Part shown: positions 8,359 through 15,461 of the stretch, one piece after another
Numbering within the stretch: position 1 is the stretch's first letter
How the letters are laid out: each line of letters begins with the position of its first letter
DNA from: Saccharopolyspora indica
Lineage (GTDB): Bacteria; Actinomycetota; Actinomycetes; Mycobacteriales; Pseudonocardiaceae
Assembly: GCF_027853965.1 (NCBI RefSeq)
Contig: NZ_JAQGLB010000029.1
Coordinates: 29,875 to 93,874, forward strand
DNA: 64,000 nt
Direction of reading: 5' to 3'
The notes under the pieces: model-generated
What the model saw: the letters and a program-made list of their open reading frames with translations, nothing else
The model's database searches: none
What the model was told of the DNA's origin: nothing
Program-made: the position numbers and the translations under genes

Positions 8359-9333
8359 TCAGAGCGAGAAGACCGAGGATCCGGCGCTGCGGCCCGATTC
8401 CAGGTCTCGGTGCGCCTGCACCGCGTCTTCGAGGGCGTAGCGCTGGTTGATCCCGATCCGGATCCGCCCGGTCGCGACATGGTCGAACAGCTCGCTCGCC
8501 AGCTCGGCGCGCTCAGCCGGATCGGCGATGTAGTCGGCGAGCGCGGGGCGGGTGACGAACACCGAGCCCCGGACCGCGAGCTGCATCGCGTCGATGGGCG
8601 GTACCGGGCCGGAGGCGGTGCCGAAGCACACCAGCAGACCTCGGCGGGCCAGCGAGTTGAGCGAGCTCTGGTAAGTGGCCGCGCCGATGCTGTCGTAGAC
8701 GACCGGGACTCCCGCACCGCCGGTGATCTCCCGGACCCGCTCGGCGACGTCCTCGCGCTTGTAGACCACCACGTGGTCACAACCGTGGGCCCGCGCGACC
8801 GCGGCCTTCTCGTCGGTCGAGACCGTGCCGATCACGTTGATCCCCAGCAGTTTCGCCCACTGCAGGAAGATCAGTCCCAGGCCACCGGCTGCGGCGTGCA
8901 GCAGGACGGTGTCGCCTTCGCGCAGCGGGTGGATGCGGCGCAGCAGATAAGCCGTGGTGAGCCCGCGCATGGTCATCGACGCGGCCGTGTCGAAGCCGAT
9001 CTCGCCCGGCAACGGGATCAACGACCCGGCTGGCATCACGCGCTCGGTGCTGTAGGCGCCGAGCGGGCTGCCGGTGTAGGTGACCCGATCTCCTTCCCCC
9101 ACGTGCCGCACCCCGTCACCGACGGCCTCGACGACACCGGCCGCTTCCACGCCCATCCCCGAGGGCAGGAGCGCAGGGTAGAGACCGGTGCGGAAGTAGG
9201 TGTCGGCGAAGTTCAGTCCGACCGCGTGGTGGCGGACCCGGACCTCGCCCGGTCCGGGATCGGCTACTTCGACCTCTTCCCACCGCATGACCTCCGGCCC
9301 ACCGGTCCGGTGGAAACGAACGGCCTTCGCCAT
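8359..9333 (-). CDS. NADPH:quinone oxidoreductase (zinc-less MDR family)
   Basis: 324-residue medium-chain reductase. The N-terminal GroES-like fold carries VRHHAVGLNFADTYFRTG and GVEAAGVVEAVGDGV. The Rossmann domain has VLLHAAAGGLGLIFLQWAKLLG, and no zinc-binding cysteine cluster is visible, as expected for QOR-type enzymes (family QOR/zeta-crystallin). It would reduce quinones or alpha,beta-unsaturated carbonyls with NADPH. ATG 9333 is chosen because GGAGAAGG lies directly upstream; longer starts have no homology. It sits 60 nt downstream of the dioxygenase-like gene at 9394 and just before leader copy A, within the catabolic operon. A redox step on an enone intermediate is plausible. Confidence 0.87.
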   Translation of the reverse strand: MAKAVRFHRTGGPEVMRWEEVEVADPGPGEVRVRHHAVGLNFADTYFRTGLYPALLPSGMGVEAAGVVEAVGDGVRHVGEGDRVTYTGSPLGAYSTERVMPAGSLIPLPGEIGFDTAASMTMRGLTTAYLLRRIHPLREGDTVLLHAAAGGLGLIFLQWAKLLGINVIGTVSTDEKAAVARAHGCDHVVVYKREDVAERVREITGGAGVPVVYDSIGAATYQSSLNSLARRGLLVCFGTASGPVPPIDAMQLAVRGSVFVTRPALADYIADPAERAELASELFDHVATGRIRIGINQRYALEDAVQAHRDLESGRSAGSSVFSL

Positions 9334-9393
9334 GACCTTCTCCATCCTGGCCGGGCGCTCAGGCGAACCGGCCACGTCGTGGTGTTCCTCCGG

Positions 9394-10362
9394 TCAGTTC
9401 CCGGGATCGACGATGTCCCGCGGTTCCACTCCGCCACGTCCGCGCGGAGCGCCGTACCCGCCTGTCCCCCAGGTGAATTCCGCTGGCAATCGACGTCCGT
9501 CGTGGAGCGTCAGCCACAGTCGGCGCGGGAGTTCCGCCACGGCCGAATCGGAGTGCGCGTGGAGCACCGAGTAGTTGTTGAACAGCTGGATGTCGCCCGG
9601 TTCGGCGTCGACGTCGAACCGGACCTCCTCCGCGAGCTCGTCGATCAGGTCGAACAGCGCCACGTCGGCAGGTTCCAGTCGATCCGCACCCGGGAAGCGC
9701 TGTGCCGACTCGATGTCCCGGCGCGCGTAGCGGAAGCTCAGCTTTCCCTCGTGCCAGCACGCCAGCGGAACCGAGCGGTACGGCGGTTCGCCGGGAAGCT
9801 GCTCACCCCAGCGGTCGAACGGGAACCGCCGGTACATCCTCTCGACCAGACCGGGATCGCGTCGGAGCACCTCGTTGTACAGCGCCGCCGAGCTGACGAC
9901 GGTGCTCCGCCCGCCCGAGCCCTGCAGCGCCACCACGTCTGACCCACCGGTCCGGAGTTCCCGCTCGCACCGGACGCGGGCGAGCTTGCGGCCGAAGGCG
10001 TCCTGCGAGACCGGAACACCCAGGTGCTGGGCCATTCCCCAGAAGATCGTGTTGATCTCGGCCACGTCGTAGCGACCTACCGGAATGCCCTTGAGCACCG
10101 CGAAGCCGCGCCCGCACTCCAATTCGCGTGCGATGCGCTGAAGCTCGAATCCGAGCGTGGGAAGGGGGAACCGGTCGAGGGTGAGGTTCAGCAGCGAAAT
10201 CCCGTACTTCCGCACCGTGCGCAGCGCGAACTCGATCTCACCGAGGTGGGCCGGGGCGAGTTCGAACTGCCACTCGGCGCCGAGATCAGCCGGTTTCCAC
10301 GCCGCCCGGCACGGCTCGCGCAGCACGTCGACGGGAGCGGGCTGCACCGCGGCTTCGGCCAT
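9394..10362 (-). CDS. TauD/clavaminate-synthase-like protein lacking the HxD iron motif
   Basis: 322 residues, first gene of the operon, with GGAGGACGTC before ATG 10362. The fold is recognisable: GFAVLKGIPVGRYD, WGMAQHLGVPVSQD, the IVSSAALYNEVLRRRP-like helix (here VVSSAALYNEVLRRDP), PFDRWGEQLPGEPPY, IESAQRFPGADRL and GDIQLFNNYSVLHAHS. In relatives I remember, the segment before DVV reads FHTDGADVV; here residues 136-144 are LRTGGSDVV, so His and Asp of the facial triad become Arg and Gly. The distal His (H268 or H270) remains. The protein is probably not a standard Fe(II)/2-oxoglutarate oxygenase; it may be inactive, a partner of the intact dioxygenase at 7323, or use altered chemistry. Confidence 0.8.
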   Translation of the reverse strand: MAEAAVQPAPVDVLREPCRAAWKPADLGAEWQFELAPAHLGEIEFALRTVRKYGISLLNLTLDRFPLPTLGFELQRIARELECGRGFAVLKGIPVGRYDVAEINTIFWGMAQHLGVPVSQDAFGRKLARVRCERELRTGGSDVVALQGSGGRSTVVSSAALYNEVLRRDPGLVERMYRRFPFDRWGEQLPGEPPYRSVPLACWHEGKLSFRYARRDIESAQRFPGADRLEPADVALFDLIDELAEEVRFDVDAEPGDIQLFNNYSVLHAHSDSAVAELPRRLWLTLHDGRRLPAEFTWGTGGYGAPRGRGGVEPRDIVDPGN

Positions 10363-10422
10363 GACGTCCTCCATCCGGATCGGCTGTGATGGAAGCGACA
10401 TTAGGCGTCGGCAACGGCGTGG

Positions 10423-10461
10423 GCTTATCCTCCGGGGACGGAATGCTTATCATTTCGGGAC
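10423..10461. promoter_or_regulatory. AraC-type direct-repeat operator
   Basis: Two direct repeats of GCTTATC-N5-GGGAC, at 10423-10439 and 10445-10461, are spaced exactly 22 bp apart (two helical turns). They lie between the divergent araC-type gene and the catabolic operon. Tandem same-face direct repeats are what AraC-family activators bind. The downstream repeat ends 16 nt before the araC ATG, so the site could also serve autoregulation. Confidence 0.65.
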
Positions 10462-10477
10462 ATCGCGGAGGGCTGTC

Positions 10478-11485
10478 ATGAAGCCACTGGCTCGCTACGC
10501 AGCGCTGAACAGCTACGTCGAGGTCAGCCGTGCCCTGGGCATCGAACCGGCGCGGATGATGCGGGAGGCCGGGCTCGACCCAGCGGGCATCGCGGTGCAG
10601 GACCGGTGGATTCCGGCCGCGGCCGTCGCACTGCTCCTCGAACGCTCGGCGGGGGTCTCCGGGCACCAGGACTTCGGACTGCTGCTGGCCGAACGCCGCC
10701 GCTTCGCCAACCTCGGGCCGCTGAGCCTGGTCATCCGCGAGGAACCGGACGTCCGCAGCGCGCTGACGATCCTGCTCCGCCACGAGCACATGTACAACGA
10801 GGCGCTGCGGATGCGGATGGCCGTGCTGAACGGGCTGGCAACGATCCGCGTCGCGTTCGAGCTGGGCGATCAGACCGAGACCAGGCAGGCGGCAGAGCTC
10901 GCCCTGGGCACCTTGCACCGGCTGCTGCGCGGCTTCCTCGGGCCGCTCTGGCAACCGGTCGCGGTCTGCTTCGCCCACCGCGCACCGGCGGATCCCACCA
11001 CGCACCACCGGGTCTTCGGCTCGGTGCTCAAATTCGAGCAGGACTTCAACGGGATCACGTTCTACGAGCACGACCTCGACGCGCCCAACAAGATGTCGGA
11101 TCCGCTCATGCGCACCTACGCCTACCAGTTCCTTGATTCGCTGGAGACGCCGAAGGACACCTCAGCGCTGGAGCGGGTCCGGGAACTGATCGAGCTTTTG
11201 CTGCCCACCGGCCGGTGTTCGGTCGAGCAGGTCGCACGCAGCCTCGGCGTGGATCGCCGGACGGTGCACCGGCAGCTCGCCGACGCCGGGGAGACGTTCT
11301 CATCGCTCCTGCAGGCGACGAGAGCAGAGCTGGCCGGGAACCTGGTGGGCAACCAGCGCTATACCTTCACCGAGATCGCCGAACTGCTGTCGTTCTCCTC
11401 ACCGGGCAACTTCTCGCGCTGGTTCCGCACCCACTTCGCCTGCAGCCCCGGTCAGTGGCGGGCCCGGCACCGCGCCTCCGGCTGA
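10478..11485 (+). CDS. AraC family transcriptional regulator with arabinose-binding-type domain
   Basis: 335-residue regulator. The N-terminal part (about 20-200: SRALGIEPARMMREAGLDPAGI ... LGPLSLVIREEPDVRSAL) matches the AraC_binding-like PF12625 domain found in OruR/ArgR-type and catabolic regulators. The C-terminal HTH_18 occupies about 240-330 (VARSLGVDRRTVHRQLADAGETF, ITEIAELLSFSSPGNFSRWFR-like second helix). ATG 10478 has GGAGGG 7 nt upstream. It diverges from the eight-gene catabolic operon and a 22-bp-phased direct repeat lies between them, so it is the likely substrate-responsive activator of that operon. Confidence 0.9.
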   Translation: MKPLARYAALNSYVEVSRALGIEPARMMREAGLDPAGIAVQDRWIPAAAVALLLERSAGVSGHQDFGLLLAERRRFANLGPLSLVIREEPDVRSALTILLRHEHMYNEALRMRMAVLNGLATIRVAFELGDQTETRQAAELALGTLHRLLRGFLGPLWQPVAVCFAHRAPADPTTHHRVFGSVLKFEQDFNGITFYEHDLDAPNKMSDPLMRTYAYQFLDSLETPKDTSALERVRELIELLLPTGRCSVEQVARSLGVDRRTVHRQLADAGETFSSLLQATRAELAGNLVGNQRYTFTEIAELLSFSSPGNFSRWFRTHFACSPGQWRARHRASG

Positions 11486-11492
11486 ACGGCGA

Positions 11493-11523
11493 AGCGGGCC
11501 GCTCCCGGTGGGAACGGCCCGCT
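11493..11523. terminator. Hairpin between araC and GDPD genes
   Basis: Arms AGCGGGCCG (11493-11501) and CGGCCCGCT (11515-11523) enclose a 13-nt loop. Located between two convergent stops, so it probably ends transcription from both sides. Confidence 0.6.
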
Positions 11524-11534
11524 CGGCGCTGGTG

Positions 11535-12404
11535 TCAGCGGCGCACCTTGCCGATCTCCTCGCGGAGCACGTCGGGGCGGTCGCTGATGATGCCGTCCAC
11601 CCCGCGGTCGATCAGCGTCCGCATCAGCGGCGCGTCGTTGACGGTGTACGGGTTGATGCTCATCCCGTGCGCGTGGACCGCCGCGATGTACTCCGGCGTG
11701 GCCTGCGCGTGGTTCGGGTTGACCTGGTCCGAGTAGGTGGCCACCTCGGCGAGCTCGGCCTCGGACGGCGCGCCCAGCACGCCCACCTGCACGCCCGGCA
11801 GCAGGCCGTGGAAGTCGCGGATGAAGCCCCAGTTGAAGCTCTGCACCACCAGGTTGCGCGCCTTGTGGTCGGGGCGGACCCACGACGGCCGAGCGCTGAG
11901 CTCATCGGCGATGCGCTCGGTGATCCCCGGGTACAGCTCCGGCGACTTCGCCTCCAGCAGCAGACCCGACGGCCCGCGCTGCAGCACGTCGAGCACCTCG
12001 GCCAGCGTCGGGACGCGCTCACCGGCGAACTCCGGGGCCTTCCACGAACCGGCGTCCAGGGTGCGGATCTCGGCGAGGGTGAAGTCGGAGATCCGCCACG
12101 GCCCGCGGTCCGGGAACTTCTGCTCGGCGTCGGTGGTGCGCTCCAGCGTGTTGTCGTGGACGACGACCAGTTCGCCGTCCTTGGTCTGCTGGACGTCGAT
12201 CTCGACCAGGTCCGCCCGCATCCGGACCCCGAGCCGCACCGCGGCGAGGGTGTTCTCCGGCGCGTACGCGGATGCCCCGCGGTGGGCGATGGTGGCCACG
12301 TCGGTCTTGGCGGCGGTGGCGACGGGCGCGGCGACCACTGCGGGTGCCAGGCCGATCGAGGCCACCAGTGCGGCTGCCGCGGCAACCACGGTCCGGCGCA
12401 ACAT
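11535..12404 (-). CDS. Secreted glycerophosphodiester phosphodiesterase
   Basis: 289 residues. A Sec signal peptide is visible (MLRRTVVAAAAALVASIGLAPAV, cleavage near AAPVA). The GDPD TIM barrel follows with its signature AHRGASAYAPENTLAA (catalytic His of the HRG motif), EIDVQQTKDGELVVVHDNTLERTT (metal-binding Glu/Asp and the second His) and LLLEAKSPE. The C-terminal INPYTVNDAPLMRTLIDRGVDGIISDRPD is typical. The enzyme hydrolyses glycerophosphodiesters to glycerol-3-phosphate and an alcohol outside the cell, for phosphate or carbon scavenging. ATG 12404 has GAGGAG upstream. It appears to be a single-gene unit with no linked phosphate genes. Confidence 0.92.
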   Translation of the reverse strand: MLRRTVVAAAAALVASIGLAPAVVAAPVATAAKTDVATIAHRGASAYAPENTLAAVRLGVRMRADLVEIDVQQTKDGELVVVHDNTLERTTDAEQKFPDRGPWRISDFTLAEIRTLDAGSWKAPEFAGERVPTLAEVLDVLQRGPSGLLLEAKSPELYPGITERIADELSARPSWVRPDHKARNLVVQSFNWGFIRDFHGLLPGVQVGVLGAPSEAELAEVATYSDQVNPNHAQATPEYIAAVHAHGMSINPYTVNDAPLMRTLIDRGVDGIISDRPDVLREEIGKVRR

Positions 12405-12720
12405 GCGAACTCCTCGTCTGCTTTGTCCGAAACGTCGATCAGATCCTGAACACCGCAACCGTCGACCGCGTGATCACCGCCGGTCCAACGGGTGTCCCGG
12501 GCATGAACCTTCGACCTCGCGAGTACACAGTGGACCAATCAGGACACCTTGCGCACTCGGTCGATCACCAGAGGTCATCGCGCGCGGCCCCGCCATCGGC
12601 TCCGTTTCCACTGTTCAGTACCCGTGAGTGTTTTGTGGTGCTATAGCACCACAAAACACTCACGGGCCACCAGCGGCAGAAACGGCGCGCGAAAAGGCGA
12701 TTTCGCGCCCACGCGGCGGT
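12405..12720. other. Intergenic region without gene, holding a large palindrome
   Basis: About 316 nt between the GDPD start and the response-regulator stop. Apart from the GDPD upstream region and the 46-bp palindrome at 12621-12666, I see no open frame with a credible start, no tRNA and no further repeat. Confidence 0.6.
12621..12666. repeat. 46-bp perfect palindrome (REP-like element or terminator)
   Basis: Left arm CCCGTGAGTGTTTTGTGGTG continues through the centre GCTATAGC into an exactly complementary right arm. It lies downstream of the response-regulator gene (minus strand), where it could end transcription. A closely related palindrome at 29742-29791 differs at paired positions, which defines a repeat family. 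Confidence 0.8.
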
Positions 12721-12722
12721 CG

Positions 12723-13370
12723 TCAGCGGAGGAGGCCGTCGCGGAGGGCTCGGAGGACCGCGTTGGTTCTGTCCCTGGCCGCTAGTTTCAGCAGGATCGT
12801 GGAGACGTGGTTCTTCACCGTTCCGTCCGCCAGGTTCAGGGCCGCCGCGATCTCGCGGTTGCTGTAGCCCTCGGCCATCAGGCGGAGGACCTCCAGCTCC
12901 CTGCCGGTGAGTTCCTGGATCGCCACCGGCGACTCCGCGCCCACCGGTGCCGGGGCGTCCTGGATCGCGCGCAGCAGCCGGTCGGTGATGGACGGGGCGA
13001 TCAGGGTTCCGCCGTCGGCCAGGGTTCGCACCGCTCGGGCCAGCTGCTCGACGGTGACGTCCTTGAGCAGGTAGCCGCGGGCTCCGGCGCGCAGGGCGTC
13101 CAGGACCAGGGTGTCGTCGTCGAACGTGGTGAGGATCAGCGCCGGGACCGCGCACGCCCGCTCGCGGAGGCGCTCCAGGGTCCAGATCCCGTCGTGGCGC
13201 GGCATTCTCAGGTCGAGGAGCACCACGTCGGGTTCCTGCTGCTCGATGACGTCGAGGGCCGCCGCGCCGTCGTCGGCCTGGCCCACGACCTCCACGCCGG
13301 CCAGTTCCAGGAGCGTCACGATGCCCTGGCGGACCAGGGTCTGGTCGTCGACGACCACCACCCGCGTCAT
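12723..13370 (-). CDS. NarL/LuxR family response regulator
   Basis: 215 residues. The receiver domain has acidic pocket D8-D9, phosphoacceptor D53 (VVLLDLRMP), T81-T82 and K103 (YLLKD). The LuxR-type HTH is at 154-205 (LTGRELEVLRLMAEGYSNREIAAALNL, VKNHVSTILLKL). The ATG overlaps the end of the histidine kinase gene as ATGA, so the two are translationally coupled. The divergent ABC-2 exporter genes at 14582-16220 are the likely target, as is usual for this arrangement in actinomycetes. Confidence 0.93.
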   Translation of the reverse strand: MTRVVVVDDQTLVRQGIVTLLELAGVEVVGQADDGAAALDVIEQQEPDVVLLDLRMPRHDGIWTLERLRERACAVPALILTTFDDDTLVLDALRAGARGYLLKDVTVEQLARAVRTLADGGTLIAPSITDRLLRAIQDAPAPVGAESPVAIQELTGRELEVLRLMAEGYSNREIAAALNLADGTVKNHVSTILLKLAARDRTNAVLRALRDGLLR

Positions 13371-14470
13371 CGGGCGGGCACCCATGCCGCCACCCGGAAG
13401 CCGTTGCTGCCGTCGAACTCGGCCTCGCCGCCCGCGTTCGCGAAGCGCTCGGCCAGGCCGCGCAGGCCGTTGCCGGGCACCACCGGCGACGCGCCGCGCC
13501 CGTCGTCGCCCGCGGTGAGCCGCACCTTCGTCCCGTCGCGTTCGACCAGCACCCACAGCTCCTTCGCACCGGAGTGCCGGAGCGAGTTGGTGACGATCTC
13601 CTGGACCGCGCGCACCAGCACCGTCGTCTGCTCCTCGTCCACTTCCACCCCGGCGGCCACGTCGACCGCCACGTCCAGCCCCGGCACCGCCCTGCCGACC
13701 TCCGCGAGCGCGTCGGCGAGCGAACCCGCCGGGGCCGCGCGGATCTCGCCGACCGTCGCGCGCACGTCCGAGAGCAGTGCGCGGGCCACGGAGTTCGCGC
13801 GCTCGACGTGCTCGCGCCCGGCCGCCCCGTCCCGGTGCCGGGCCGCTTCCAGCTCCAGCGTCAGCACGGTGAGCTGGTGGCCGACGAGGTCGTGCAGTTC
13901 CCGGGCGATCCGCAGCCGCTCGGTCGATCGCGCCGACTCGCCGAGCAGCACCGTCGCGGCCTGGAGGTCGACGTGCGCCTCGGCCAGTTCCCGGCGCATC
14001 CGCTTCTCCCGGCCGATGGCCAGCACGCTGAGCACCGCGGAGACCTGGATCAGCAGGTAGAACCCGCCGGCGATCCACAGGTCCGCGGCGCCGAGGTCGC
14101 GCACCACCATGCTCGCGACGATCACCGCGGTGTTGAGCAGCACCACCGCGAAGTTGGCCCGCATGCCGACGACTTCCGGCCCCAGCGCCGCGATCACCAC
14201 CAGCAGCACCGGCATCAGCCCGGCGTCCGGCGCGGTCAGCACCGTCAGCCAGGCCAGCCCGGTGGCCGCGGCGAAGCAGCCCAGCCGGACGTTCCGGCGC
14301 TCGGAGCTCAGCATGAACCACACGGCGACGAAGACCGCCGCGAACGCCGCTGTCCACACCGGACGGGGCAGCGCCGGGTCCACCGCGCCGACGAGCACCG
14401 GAAGGCCCACGCCCGCCGACACCAGCAGCATGGCGATTCCGGACCAGCCTTCCGCACCGAGACCTCGCAT
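13367..14470 (-). CDS. Sensor histidine kinase (HisKA_3 type)
   Basis: 367 residues. Five or six membrane helices occupy about 10-155 with very short loops, so no large extracellular sensor is present and the signal is probably sensed in the membrane. The dimerisation/phosphoacceptor motif ARELHDLVGHQL places His193. The HATPase_c region contains NSLRHSGAKEL and the G-box GDDGRGA, followed by GNGLRGLAERFANAGG. It is paired with the response regulator by a 4-nt overlap and divergent from the ABC exporter. Intramembrane-sensing kinases next to ABC-2 exporters usually respond to envelope stress or antibiotics; that is inference. Confidence 0.92.
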   Translation of the reverse strand: MRGLGAEGWSGIAMLLVSAGVGLPVLVGAVDPALPRPVWTAAFAAVFVAVWFMLSSERRNVRLGCFAAATGLAWLTVLTAPDAGLMPVLLVVIAALGPEVVGMRANFAVVLLNTAVIVASMVVRDLGAADLWIAGGFYLLIQVSAVLSVLAIGREKRMRRELAEAHVDLQAATVLLGESARSTERLRIARELHDLVGHQLTVLTLELEAARHRDGAAGREHVERANSVARALLSDVRATVGEIRAAPAGSLADALAEVGRAVPGLDVAVDVAAGVEVDEEQTTVLVRAVQEIVTNSLRHSGAKELWVLVERDGTKVRLTAGDDGRGASPVVPGNGLRGLAERFANAGGEAEFDGSNGFRVAAWVPAR

Positions 14471-14505
14471 CGCGCCAGCCTACGGTCGGCCGAGATCGCG
14501 GGCAG

Positions 14506-14544
14506 GTGCCGAAAGTCATGGTCCTGATCACTGACCAGCGGCAC
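14506..14544. promoter_or_regulatory. Candidate response-regulator site between HK/RR and ABC genes
   Basis: Nested inverted repeats, GTGCC (14506-14510) with GGCAC (14540-14544) and TGGTC (14519-14523) with GACCA (14533-14537), lie 37 nt upstream of the ATPase ATG in the 111-nt divergent region. The position fits an operator for the NarL-type regulator. Not confirmed by any consensus. Confidence 0.35.
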
Positions 14545-14581
14545 ATGTGCGCACCCGCCCGCCGTTCCTAGCGTCAGCGAC

Positions 14582-15319
14582 ATGACAGGCAACCCGGCGG
14601 TGCTCGTCGAGCACCTGCACAAGCGCTACCGCGACAACGTCGCCGTCCAGGACGTGTCGTTCTCCGTCGGGGCCGGGGAGGTGTTCGGCATCCTCGGCAC
14701 CAACGGGGCGGGCAAGACCACCGCGGTGGAGATGATCGCCGGGCTGCGCGCCCCGGACAGCGGGCGGGTCCGGGTGCTCGGGCTGGATCCGCGGCGCGAC
14801 CGCCGCGCTCTCCGGCAGCTGCTCGGCGTCCAGCTCCAGGAGGCCCGGCTGCACGACTCGCTCACCGTCGCCGAGCTCGTCGAGCTCTACCGCAGCTTCT
14901 ACCCGGATCCCCGCCCGGCGGGCGAGCTGCTGGAGATGGTCGAGCTCACCGCCAAGCGCGGCACCCGGTTCGACCGCCTCTCCGGCGGGCAGCAGCAGCG
15001 GCTGTCCATCGCCCTGGCCCTGGCCGGGCGGCCGAAGGTGGTCATCCTCGACGAGCTGACCACCGGGTTGGATCCGCGCGCCAGGCGCCGCATCTGGGCT
15101 TCCATCTCCTCGCTGCGCGAGGAGTCGGTGATCCTGGTCAGCCACGCGATGGACGAGGTGGAGGAGCTCTGCGACCGGGTCGCGCTGCTGGAAGCCGGGC
15201 GGCTGATCGCGCTCGGCCCGCCTGCCGAGCTGGTCGCGAAGTCGGGGACGAGCAGCCTCGAAGAGGCATTCGTCGCGCTGACCGGCCACCACGTCGAGGA
15301 ACAGGAGGAGGCGGCATGA
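14582..15319 (+). CDS. ABC transporter ATP-binding protein (ABC-2 exporter)
   Basis: 245-residue ATPase. Walker A GTNGAGKTT (K45), Q-loop in LLGVQLQEARL, signature LSGGQQQRL (about 137-145), Walker B VVILDEL and the switch His in VILVSHAMDE are all present. The C-terminal GTSSLEEAFVALTG is the usual DrrA/CcmA-type tail. It energises the ABC-2 permease at 15462. The two genes are separated by 142 nt holding leader cassette copy B, an unusual gap for such a pair. The divergent NarL system probably controls it. Export of a small hydrophobic compound or drug is likely for the family. Confidence 0.93.
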   Translation: MTGNPAVLVEHLHKRYRDNVAVQDVSFSVGAGEVFGILGTNGAGKTTAVEMIAGLRAPDSGRVRVLGLDPRRDRRALRQLLGVQLQEARLHDSLTVAELVELYRSFYPDPRPAGELLEMVELTAKRGTRFDRLSGGQQQRLSIALALAGRPKVVILDELTTGLDPRARRRIWASISSLREESVILVSHAMDEVEELCDRVALLEAGRLIALGPPAELVAKSGTSSLEEAFVALTGHHVEEQEEAA

Positions 15320-15325
15320 CAGCCC

Positions 15326-15436
15326 ATGTGTCATCAACGCCAGCCCTGCCCAACCGCACCCCAGGGGACCGTGACGCAACCCAGCCACAAGAAACCACCA
15401 CAACGCAAGATCACTCCCAAACGCAACCACCACTGA
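15326..15436 (+). CDS. Putative leader peptide, TAPQGTV family, copy B
   Basis: 36-codon frame from ATG 15326 to a TGA 25 nt before the permease ATG. The peptide starts MCHQRQPCP, carries TAPQGTVTQPSHKKP then PQRKITPK and ends in HH. Compared with copy C the differences are two silent proline changes and four mostly conservative replacements (T/A, Q/R, K/Q, N/D). It lies between the ATPase and permease genes of one operon, so it could set permease translation separately. A second frame from ATG 15316 overlaps both neighbours by ATGA but is less conserved between copies. Role inferred only. Confidence 0.55.
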   Translation: MCHQRQPCPTAPQGTVTQPSHKKPPQRKITPKRNHH

Positions 15437-15461
15437 AAAACGCGGAGAGGCGGGACAGGGC
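15351..15461 (+). repeat. Leader cassette, copy B (upstream of ABC permease)
   Basis: 111-nt copy B, starting CAACCGCACCCCAGGGGACC and ending with GGAGAGGCGGGACAGGGC next to the permease ATG. It matches copy A with one change in the first 45 nt and copy C with two. Confidence 0.85.
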
